DNA of 64,000 nucleotides from Fibrobacter sp. (GTDB taxonomy: Bacteria > Fibrobacterota > Fibrobacteria > Fibrobacterales > Fibrobacteraceae): the NCBI GenBank assembly GCA_024398965.1, contig JAKSIF010000011.1, positions 1 through 64,000 on the forward strand. The letters are read 5' to 3'. The translations under genes were made by a program, and so were the position numbers. The notes under the pieces are model-generated. The model saw nothing but the letters and a program-made list of their open reading frames with translations, ran no database searches and was not told the origin of the DNA. Positions 1-5,879 of this stretch are shown here, piece after piece (positions within the stretch are counted from its first letter, which is position 1; every line of letters begins with the position of its first letter).

Positions 1-1
1 G

Positions 2-1735
2 AAAGTCAACAAAAAAGGGTGGCGAAGCCACCCACACATGTTGATGAAGAGCCAAGAAAATACGAAGGGGCTAAATCTTTATGGATTTTCTGTTCTTCCC
101 TCTATTTTGCAAAATATACATGGAGGTAACAGTTTTGACCAAGCTGCTTTTTGGACCTCGGGAACAGAAAGATCTTGTGGTGCAAACTATCATTATGAGT
201 TCAATGGAGATGATTCTGCCGCAACCAAAGTTCTTTCTGGGCTAGTTTTAAATTACAGAAACGCCATGCCTGTACGTTGCCTTCGTGACGAACCTTATGA
301 CGGCACCCTTGTAAGCGACCCCGTTTCAACCACAACCCACAAAACACCGACTATAGAGTTTTATTTGAATCCCAATAAAACTTATGGTGAATTTACGGAT
401 GAACGCGATGGTCATGTCTATAAGACGATTGAAATAGATGGTCAAACTTGGATGGCCCAGAATCTGAATTATGAAACGCCAGACGGAACGAGTCTCTGTT
501 TTAAAGACGATGAAAAAATTTGTGAATCTTTTGGACGACAGTACCGTTGGCCAGTCGCCATTGATTCCGCAAAAATCGGCATTAGAAGTGGTGACCATAT
601 TCCTGCGGATTCCGTTGTGCAGGGAATATGCCCTACAGGTTGGCACGTTCCCTCTGTCAATGAGTGGGGAACACTGTTGATGGCCGCCGCCTCGGATTCT
701 ATTCACTCGTCAAACGACATCTATTTTAAAGATGCCATCGATAAACTTTCGTCAAAAAAATTATGGCTACAAGGGGCAAATCATAGCGATGATTATGGAT
801 TATCCTTACTTCCCGCTTTTAACAGAATAAAAGGCATCTATCTTACCACATTTGGATTTTATGATAGTTTTGGCTCCCTAAGCACTTATACAGTTACTTT
901 GGAAAATGAATGGGATGGTAGGCTTACTTTAAAGTACCAACGGTCTAGTAGTAATTTGATGGCAATGCTACGTTGTATTAAGGACGGTAGTGAAGTCCGT
1001 TATCCGGCAAAGGCTGAAAAGGCGGATTCATGTAATGTAAATGGTGTAGACAACTGCGAATACGGAACCCTTACCGACAAACGAGATGGCAGTACTTACA
1101 AGACCATAAAGATTGGTAAGCAGGAATGGATGGCCGAAAATTTACGGTATGCCGATAGCGTAAAGACTCCGAGCCTGAAAAACCGAATTCGATGCATAGA
1201 AGGCCAGGAGGCAAACTGCGAGAAATACGGAAGACTTTATTCTTGGTTTGCCGCTATGGATTCTGCACGTTATTACACCTCGCCAAAGGATTCTTTGTGC
1301 AGCTGTAAAAACATTTGTGCGGTGGAGCGGAATCACCAGGGAATTTGCCCTGATGGGTGGCGCCTGCCCAATCGAATCGACTTCGAAATTTTAAACAAAT
1401 CGACAGACGCCCGTCGATATGATGCTGGAGGCGGAGTCCCCCTTGCCAGTGCCGGAGAATGGAACGAACTGCTGCTCAGATCCGACTCGTTAGAGGCTAA
1501 CGTCTATGGCTTTAGCGTTCTTCCTACTATTTGGGATAATGAACCCTTGGAAAAAACAGCAAGAACAAGAATATGGACGAGTACTGTTCGCTATCACAGT
1601 TCTAACAATCCCATTGTGTTCGTCCAATTTTTGTATGGCAATGGTCGAAACAACACCACAGCGCCTCTCCGATGGGATTTGTATGAAGATGGCGGGTGTC
1701 GAGATTACATGAGCATTCGATGCATCAAGGAATGA
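2..1735 (+). CDS. Multi-domain FISUMP protein, 5'-truncated by window edge
   Basis: The reading frame is open to the left edge of the window, so the true start lies outside it; the ATG at 38 has no ribosome site and sits inside a domain. Three FISUMP copies can be seen. The first is only a C-terminal half, with YGFSVLPS and ending MPVRCLRD. The second runs from about residue 110 (YGEFTDERDGHVYKTIEI) to MLRCIKD near 318. The third runs from about 345 (YGTLTDKRDGSTYKTIKI) to SIRCIKE at the end. Each full copy shows the family hallmarks: a Y/G-T-x-D-x-RDG-x-x-YKT entry, QxWMAxNL, a CP-x-GWxxP segment and a final RCIK. FISUMP proteins are usually exported surface or lipoproteins of unknown role; here the export signal would be upstream of the window. 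Identification is firm, function unknown. Confidence 0.85.
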   Translation, partial: KVNKKGWRSHPHMLMKSQENTKGLNLYGFSVLPSILQNIHGGNSFDQAAFWTSGTERSCGANYHYEFNGDDSAATKVLSGLVLNYRNAMPVRCLRDEPYDGTLVSDPVSTTTHKTPTIEFYLNPNKTYGEFTDERDGHVYKTIEIDGQTWMAQNLNYETPDGTSLCFKDDEKICESFGRQYRWPVAIDSAKIGIRSGDHIPADSVVQGICPTGWHVPSVNEWGTLLMAAASDSIHSSNDIYFKDAIDKLSSKKLWLQGANHSDDYGLSLLPAFNRIKGIYLTTFGFYDSFGSLSTYTVTLENEWDGRLTLKYQRSSSNLMAMLRCIKDGSEVRYPAKAEKADSCNVNGVDNCEYGTLTDKRDGSTYKTIKIGKQEWMAENLRYADSVKTPSLKNRIRCIEGQEANCEKYGRLYSWFAAMDSARYYTSPKDSLCSCKNICAVERNHQGICPDGWRLPNRIDFEILNKSTDARRYDAGGGVPLASAGEWNELLLRSDSLEANVYGFSVLPTIWDNEPLEKTARTRIWTSTVRYHSSNNPIVFVQFLYGNGRNNTTAPLRWDLYEDGGCRDYMSIRCIKE

Positions 1736-1753
1736 TTTTTTTTTCAAACTTGA

Positions 1754-1828
1754 CTAGACGCTAAGTTCGACGCAAAGATCGAGACCCCAGAGGAATTCAA
1801 CGAAGAAACTTCCGTACTTGGCTTTTGA
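1754..1828 (+). other. Possible 24-codon coding remnant
   Basis: Between the FISUMP gene stop and its terminator lies an open stretch without a start codon that reads like ordinary protein (LDAKFDAKIETPEEFNEET and so on, ending LGF and TGA). It may be the decayed 3' tail of a deleted gene. I do not recognise the family, and chance cannot be excluded at this length. Confidence 0.25.
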
Positions 1829-1836
1829 ATAGCAAA

Positions 1837-1868
1837 AGAGCCCGCTTAAGTCTATGCCGGCTTTTTTT
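1837..1868 (+). terminator. Rho-independent terminator after the FISUMP gene
   Basis: An imperfect inverted repeat (AGCCCGC ... GCCGGCT) is followed directly by seven T residues. It fits the end of the plus-strand transcript from the FISUMP gene. A second small perfect hairpin (AATCCTT-ACG-AAGGATT) lies just downstream, before the convergent gene's stop. Confidence 0.5.
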
Positions 1869-1914
1869 GCAATGGAATAATCCTTACGAAGGATTTATAT
1901 AAAGCCGGATCACG

Positions 1915-2601
1915 TTAGTCTTTTATGCAACGGATGGACATTTTGGGGTGAGCATTGGTTCTTCCAATCGTGTCACCAAAGATAATCGCGTAAGCTGCAT
2001 CTTCGGTAAACATTGTTGATGTCCAAAAATATGCGTAGCGATACATATATTCAATTTTTCGACCAGAGTGTCCTCCTGCCGGTATTGCACTAAATCCACA
2101 GTCGTCACTTCCATTTCCGCCACTAGCCTCCTCTGTCCAAAGTTGGGTTGATTTCAATCTTTTTGCTGTGGCATCATCCTGATATTTACCCACTAGATTT
2201 ATTAGTTTATCCCATTCATCACTAGATGGCACATGCCATCCAGTCGGGCAAATAGAATCAACCATTGCATAATTCATTGGTGCTTCATTCTTTCCGTTTT
2301 CTAACAAAGAGTAAAAACGCCCCCAAAAATCGCAGTTTAATTCATCATTGTCATAGCAGGCGCTGTAATCTGCGACATGGTTCAAGTTCTCTGCCATCCA
2401 GACCTGGTCACCGATGGTCGTGTATTTATACACCTGGCCATCGCGTTCATCCACGAACGTTCCGCGATTCGGCATGCCGTAGCCGTTCGTTCCTTCTGCA
2501 GGGCAAACTGATGATGCGTCAAAACCTTCGTCTGCGTCGGTAGCGCAGGCATTCAAAAACAACAAAACGAAAGGAACAACAAGCAGCAAGGATTTTTTCA
2601 T
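1915..2601 (-). CDS. Single-domain FISUMP lipoprotein
   Basis: The 228-residue product starts with a short basic n-region, a hydrophobic core and the lipobox LNAC, so it should be acylated at the cysteine at about residue 18 and anchored in a membrane. The rest is one FISUMP domain: GTFVDERDGQVYKY, QVWMAENLNH, CPTGWHVPSSDEW, a GFSAIPAGG segment and the terminal SIRCIKD. It is convergent with the upstream multi-domain FISUMP gene and resembles its repeats, so the two are probably related by duplication. Role unknown; in this phylum these proteins form a large paralogous surface family. Confidence 0.85.
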   Translation of the reverse strand: MKKSLLLVVPFVLLFLNACATDADEGFDASSVCPAEGTNGYGMPNRGTFVDERDGQVYKYTTIGDQVWMAENLNHVADYSACYDNDELNCDFWGRFYSLLENGKNEAPMNYAMVDSICPTGWHVPSSDEWDKLINLVGKYQDDATAKRLKSTQLWTEEASGGNGSDDCGFSAIPAGGHSGRKIEYMYRYAYFWTSTMFTEDAAYAIIFGDTIGRTNAHPKMSIRCIKD

Positions 2602-2689
2602 TCTACACCCTATTTTTACCGTAATCTAGCCACGTTAGGAAATATAAAAATTCGAAACAATGGCATCAAAAATTTTCTATATTCTTTTG

Positions 2690-2960
2690 CAGTTCAACAT
2701 AACACCGTCCGACGTGTGGTGAGGAAAGGCATTGCCTTAATGCCTATTCCATAGGTCCCGGGGCGGAAAAGACATAACCTCGCATTAGCGGATAAGAAAG
2801 TGACTAGGCCAAATTTCTGGCAGATGTCACAGGCACTTCAGGTGCCCAGCAGGATGAGGGTCAGTGAGTAGCGCGGCTGACCAGGGGAGAGAGCCTCCGC
2901 CTGCGAAATGCGAGGTACAATGGTCGATTCCTCGCAAAATATGGAACGGCCAGAAAATCT
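2690..2960 (+). ncRNA. Candidate structured noncoding RNA
   Basis: This gene-free stretch folds into many local hairpins: AGGCATT/AATGCCT, CCTAT/ATAGG, GTGAC(TA)GGCCA/TGGC...GTCAC, GGCAC/GTGCC, GGTCAG/CTGACC and GCGAGG/CCTCGC. It is richer in G and C than the A/T-rich sequence on either side, and a TATATT box lies at 2678-2683 just before it. Some blocks recall the specificity half of bacterial RNase P RNA (GAGGAAAG near the 5' end, AGGATGA before a GGTCAG...CTGACC stem). The conserved P4 sequences of RNase P are not present, so I do not call it that. It ends right at the start codon of the decayed nuclease gene, which has no ribosome site of its own. Strand is inferred from the promoter-like box. 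Confidence 0.4.
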
Positions 2961-2965
2961 AAGCA

Positions 2966-3722
2966 ATGAAAAATTCAATCATCGACTCTCATTTTGTCGA
3001 CGATATTTGTCGCATCATCAATGAGGGGCAAGCAGGAGCATCGAAGGCTGTAGTCTCCGTTGCAATCACAACCTATTGGAACATTGGCAAGCGCATTGTT
3101 GAAGAAGAACAGTGCGGCGCTATGCGAGCTCAATACGGAAAAAGAATAGTATCGGAACTTGCAGAAAAATTGAAAACTTTATATGGAGCAGGCTATGGCA
3201 AGCGCAACTTAGCTTACTATAGAAGGTTTTATTTGGTTTTCCCTAACTACGAGATTTTGCACACGTGTGTGCAAAATTTAAGCTGGTCTCACATTCGCCT
3301 GTTAATCCATATTGAAAACGAGGAGGAAAGGCAATGGTATTTGACCGAGACAATTTCTGGTACATGGAGTGTTCGTACTTTGGAACGTAATATTGCATCA
3401 CAATATTATGGTCGAAGACTTTTAGTACAGCGAACAGATCAGTCCTCGGCAAAAACGAAGGAAGATGTGAGAAAATCTCCTGAAAATTTTATAAAGAATC
3501 CTCTTATAGCAGACTTTTTGCAGTTTCATCAAAACTCAAGATATACAGAAACTCAGCTAGAACAAGCCTTGATTGACAATCTCCAGCAATTTATTCTGGA
3601 GTTAGGCAAAGGATATGACATATATGCCGTCAGAAGAGGAACTTAAAAATGTGATAGAATCGCAGAAAAGGTTTTTTCAGGAACAAACTGAAAAGGTTGA
3701 AATCTTCAATTTCTCGAAATAA
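2966..3722 (+). pseudogene. DUF1016/YhcG-type PDDEXK nuclease, internally deleted and frameshifted
   Basis: The N-terminal DUF1016 domain is well preserved: AVVSVAITTYWNIGKRIVEEE, GYGKRNLAYYRRFY, LSWSHIRLLI, and later FIKNPLIADFL and LIDNLQQFILELGKGY. In intact relatives the GKG motif opens the C-terminal PD-(D/E)XK nuclease domain. Here that domain is missing: the frame breaks and ends at 3646 as YAVRRGT. In the next frame, from about 3622, the sequence reads YMPSEEELKNVIESQKRFF up to the stop at 3722, which is the extreme C-terminus of the same family. A deletion of roughly a hundred codons plus a frameshift has therefore removed the catalytic core. Expressed, it would give a 226-residue non-catalytic fragment. 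Confidence 0.75.
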
Positions 3723-3747
3723 TAGCACACAATATAAGGAGTTTAAA

Positions 3748-3936
3748 ATGGATTTTATTGGTGAAAAAGAGCTATCTTCAAATGGAATGGTAGAAGTATC
3801 ATTTTTGCCCGACGAAGATGACATGCGAAAGTTCAAGGAAAAAGCCCTGGCCGCAGGAATCCCGTACCAGACGCTTTTGAATTCTCTAGTGCATTGCTAC
3901 GTGACCGGCCAGATTATCATCCCTGATCCTGTATAA
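3748..3936 (+). CDS. Small CopG-like antitoxin, apparently orphan
   Basis: A 62-residue protein. The ATG at 3748 is chosen because AAGGAG lies seven bases upstream; an ATG at 3697 in the same frame has no such site. The C-terminal half (MRKFKEKALAAGIPYQTLLNSLVHCYVTG) matches the helix-turn-helix segment typical of CopG/BrnA-type antitoxins, where GIPYQTL is characteristic. No toxin gene of usual size lies next to it: upstream is the decayed nuclease gene, downstream a spacer. It could be a leftover antitoxin or act on an unlinked partner. Confidence 0.6.
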   Translation: MDFIGEKELSSNGMVEVSFLPDEDDMRKFKEKALAAGIPYQTLLNSLVHCYVTGQIIIPDPV

Positions 3937-3945
3937 AAGCATTCA

Positions 3946-3975
3946 AGCAAGGATTTTTTCATTCTATACCTTAAC
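3946..3975 (-). repeat. Duplicated 5' end of a FISUMP-lipoprotein-like gene
   Basis: About 20 bases here (AGCAAGGATTTTTTCATTCT on the plus strand) repeat the start-codon region of the lipoprotein gene at 2584-2604. Read on the minus strand this is a start codon followed by Met-Lys-Lys-Ser-Leu-Leu, after which the frame is unrelated. It looks like the remnant of a second lipoprotein gene, or a recombination scar. The spacer to 4149 is otherwise A/T-rich with no gene. Confidence 0.45.
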
Positions 3976-4112
3976 GAGTTTTATGCAGGCCGTAAAGCCG
4001 TTATACGTGCAAATATAGAAACCTGGATAACATCACAAAAAAAATCTGTGCCCCATTGCTCTTTTTAATAAAATTAGTTATATTTTGTTCACTAGCACAT
4101 TTGTGCATTTTG

Positions 4113-4140
4113 TTTGTGTTTTTTCAGCCTGTAACACAAA
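4113..4140 (+). promoter_or_regulatory. Inverted repeat in front of a small ORF
   Basis: The perfect 8-base arms TTTGTGTT and AACACAAA are separated by 12 bases and abut the ribosome site (AGGAG) of the small ORF at 4150. This could be an operator or a 5' RNA hairpin. Confidence 0.35.
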
Positions 4141-4149
4141 GGAGAAAGA

Positions 4150-4260
4150 ATGAGTAGAGAGAACGTCATAAATACTGACGAAACTGCCTTCCAAAAGATA
4201 TGTGACAATTCTCATTTTAATTATATAGCAAACTCGCCACAATTAAAAATTATCAAATAA
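4150..4260 (+). CDS. 36-residue hypothetical ORF
   Basis: An ATG with AGGAG four bases upstream opens a 36-codon frame (starts MSRENVINTDETAFQKICDN, ends LKIIK). No family is recognised. It lies just upstream of the toxin-antitoxin pair and may be a gene remnant or a leader peptide; the good ribosome site is the only support. Confidence 0.3.
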   Translation: MSRENVINTDETAFQKICDNSHFNYIANSPQLKIIK

Positions 4261-4309
4261 GTATCATTTTTTAGATAAGCCTTGACACTGTATCAAAAAG
4301 GAGATACAT

Positions 4310-4696
4310 TTGGAAGAGATTATTGCATACGAGGGAGTGTCGTTTACTATTGAATGGTTTTATGATGAACAAGGAAAAAGCGACGCCTTAGATTTTTTCA
4401 ATGGACTTGATGATGTTAACAAAAGAAAGGTAATGATGCTTTTCAAACGAATGGGAGATTTTGGCCGAATTTCAGACATTACCAAATTTCGTAATGAGGG
4501 GGATAAAATTTACGCCTTCAAACCCCAGCCAAATAGATTTTTGTCATTTTTCTATACCGGTCAAAAAATTATTGTAACAAATGCCTTTTGTAAAAAATGT
4601 CAAAAGCTCCCTGAGGAAGAAAAACAAAAAGCTTTAAATAGAAAGGAAAATTACGAACAACGAGTTTTCGGTGGGACATATTATGCCAAAGTCTAA
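4310..4696 (+). CDS. HigB/RelE-type toxin (phage Gp49-like)
   Basis: The 128-residue protein has the layout of the Gp49/HigB branch of RelE-type mRNA interferases: FTIEWFYDEQGKSDALDFF near the start, then ITKFRNEGDKIYAFKPQPNRFLSFFY, IIVTNAFCKK and a C-terminal basic helix ending in YEQRV. In this family the Lys/Arg-rich centre and the C-terminal helix contact mRNA at the ribosome. The start is TTG with AAGGAG eight bases upstream. It overlaps the antitoxin gene downstream, the usual toxin-first order of higBA. A TTGACA-N17-TACATT pair at 4282-4310 could be a promoter, but it would overlap this start. Confidence 0.75.
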   Translation: MEEIIAYEGVSFTIEWFYDEQGKSDALDFFNGLDDVNKRKVMMLFKRMGDFGRISDITKFRNEGDKIYAFKPQPNRFLSFFYTGQKIIVTNAFCKKCQKLPEEEKQKALNRKENYEQRVFGGTYYAKV

Positions 4697-4982
4697 ATCA
4701 ACTTTTGAAAAAATGATGGAAGATCCAAAGCAAAAAGAAGCTTTCGACAAGGAATATGCCAACTTTCTTTTGTCGGAGTTGCTTTTAGATGCTATGGCCC
4801 AAGAAAAAATTAGCGTTCGTAAGTTATCGAATCTTTCTGGAATTTCAACATCGGTCATACAGAATTTACGAGCAATGCAACCCGTCAATATAACACTAAA
4901 GACATTAACTGCGCTCCTTGCACCTTTAGGGTACGAACTTACAGCTCGTAAAGGCAAAAAAATCGTAAAACTTTCCGCTTGA
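4683..4982 (+). CDS. XRE-family antitoxin partner of the HigB-like toxin
   Basis: From the ATG at 4683 the product is about 99 residues; a GTG at 4671 in frame is an alternative start. It carries a helix-turn-helix of the Cro/XRE type in the middle (KISVRKLSNLSGISTSVIQN, then a leucine-rich LKTLTALLAPLGYEL). It begins inside the toxin gene's last codons, so the two are translationally coupled. HigA-like antitoxins bind the toxin and repress the operon. The assignment rests on the pairing and the HTH. Confidence 0.7.
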   Translation: MPKSKSTFEKMMEDPKQKEAFDKEYANFLLSELLLDAMAQEKISVRKLSNLSGISTSVIQNLRAMQPVNITLKTLTALLAPLGYELTARKGKKIVKLSA

Positions 4983-5266
4983 CCATTGAATTAAAAAGTT
5001 CAAAGCGTTCAAGCAAGACAATGCCGCAAATGAAAGATGTTAATAAAAAACAGATCTCTCAAGATCAAGCCTTTGACGCTCTAGAAAGAATCATCAAGGT
5101 AGCTCCAGAACTTGACGACGAAAAGGAGCTGGCGTCGTGGCGCGTCGACAGGTACGCCCAAAATACACTAAAAGAAATTCAAGCGCTCTTTGAGACTGAT
5201 AAAGGATGGAATTCCGAGGAAGAAATGATTGTCGACATAGCTAAATTTAGGCGGCCCAATCACTGA
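4979..5266 (+). CDS. Hypothetical small protein linked to the toxin-antitoxin pair
   Basis: A possible TTG start overlaps the stop of the antitoxin gene by four bases; ATGs at 5021 and 5030 are alternatives, none with a clear ribosome site. The product of up to 95 residues is acidic in the middle (VAPELDDEKELASWRVDRY) and ends EEEMIVDIAKFRRPNH. The last motif resembles tails of small antitoxin-like proteins, but I cannot place the family. It may be a third member of the same operon. Confidence 0.45.
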   Translation: MTIELKSSKRSSKTMPQMKDVNKKQISQDQAFDALERIIKVAPELDDEKELASWRVDRYAQNTLKEIQALFETDKGWNSEEEMIVDIAKFRRPNH

Positions 5267-5280
5267 GTTTGCATTGCAAA

Positions 5281-5460
5281 TTAAAACCTCTTTGCGGCGA
5301 TGACTTCTTCTTGCTTCTGCTGCAAAATTAAATCACACACCAACGCAAAGAAACGGGCTTCTTCTTCGGAACGAGCCTTTTCAAGAATGTCAGAAGTTTC
5401 GTCAAAATTAATCTTCTTGCATTCGTCGTACAGTTCTTGCAATTTTTCAATTTGACACAT
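5281..5460 (-). CDS. 59-residue hypothetical protein
   Basis: A compact frame begins at ATG 5460 with AAGGAG eight bases upstream and runs to TAA at 5281. The product begins MCQIEKLQELYDECKKINFD and contains FDETSDILEKARSEEEARFF; it is charged, predicted helical and soluble. A promoter-like TTG-N19-TATATTG lies 20 bases upstream of the ribosome site. Family unknown, but promoter, ribosome site and codon use all support a real gene. It is convergent with the toxin-antitoxin operon. Confidence 0.65.
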   Translation of the reverse strand: MCQIEKLQELYDECKKINFDETSDILEKARSEEEARFFALVCDLILQQKQEEVIAAKRF

Positions 5461-5479
5461 GTTAAAACTCCTTTGACAA

Positions 5480-5508
5480 CAATATAGATATTTCTATCGC
5501 AAAAACAA
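5480..5508 (-). promoter_or_regulatory. Promoter of the 59-residue protein gene
   Basis: On the minus strand TTG (5506-5508) is followed after 19 bases by TATATTG (5480-5486), the same arrangement as at 9402-9432 and 44326-44355. The start codon is 20 bases downstream. Confidence 0.45.
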
Positions 5509-5514
5509 ATAGAT

Positions 5515-5555
5515 GCAAAAAAGAGCCCCGCCTCCAATGAGACGGGGTTCTTTTA
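5515..5555. terminator. Bidirectional terminator hairpin
   Basis: A GCCCCG ... CGGGGT stem is flanked by A-rich sequence on the left and TTTTAGTTT on the right, a usual bidirectional form. It lies upstream of the 59-residue gene and downstream (3') of carB, whose transcript runs toward it. Confidence 0.5.
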
Positions 5556-5652
5556 GTTTCTTGAACAACCGACCTTGACTTTCGTCAGGGTGACAGTTGC
5601 GCGGGACTCACGCCACCGAAGAATTAAACTTCTTCGATGCTTGCGTGGTATT

Positions 5653-5823
5653 GACGCCTACTCCACAAAGTGGATAACTCAACTAAGCCTCTAAAGAGGC
5701 TAGTTTCGTATAGGCGTCAGCTGCTTCGCCTCAGCCATGCCAGAGAGCAAGCTCTCTGTCGCGGCATTGACGCTTACGCGTCATGCTGGCGGCTCAGCAA
5801 TAATTACGCAAGCATAATTACTG
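5653..5823. repeat. Cluster of nested palindromes downstream of carB
   Basis: The sequence 5653-5718 can fold as a branched unit: an outer 8-bp stem GACGCCTA/TAGGCGTC encloses a TCCAC-AAA-GTGGA hairpin and a longer AACTA...GCCTCT-AA-AGAGGC...TAGTT hairpin. It is followed by AGAGAGC-AA-GCTCTCT (5742-5757), GACGC-TTAC-GCGTC (5769-5782) and TAATTACGC-AA-GCATAATTA with one mismatch (5803-5820). No protein-coding frame in the spacer 5556-5879 looks real. This could be a REP/BIME-like element or an RNA structure at the 3' end of the carB transcript. Confidence 0.5.
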
Positions 5824-5879
5824 CATTCGCCTTTGGGCATACTCGGCTTGCACGCTACTCCTGCAGGCTCTTCACTACG

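Noticed and set aside
2870-2936. tRNA-like T-arm (GGTCGATTCCTCGC)
   Set aside because: The stem-loop lengths do not fit a tRNA and no acceptor, D or anticodon arms can be formed.
2690-2960. RNase P RNA
   Set aside because: The first conserved block is only partly present (GAGGAAAG without the following TCC) and the 3' P4 strand is not recognisable.
2690-2960. Group II intron remnant
   Set aside because: A GTGTG-like 5' end is present but no domain V (AGC catalytic triad hairpin) or reverse transcriptase.
5328-5537. 69-codon minus-strand frame overlapping the 59-residue gene
   Set aside because: Cys-rich, no ribosome site; the other frame has AAGGAG, a promoter and ordinary protein composition.
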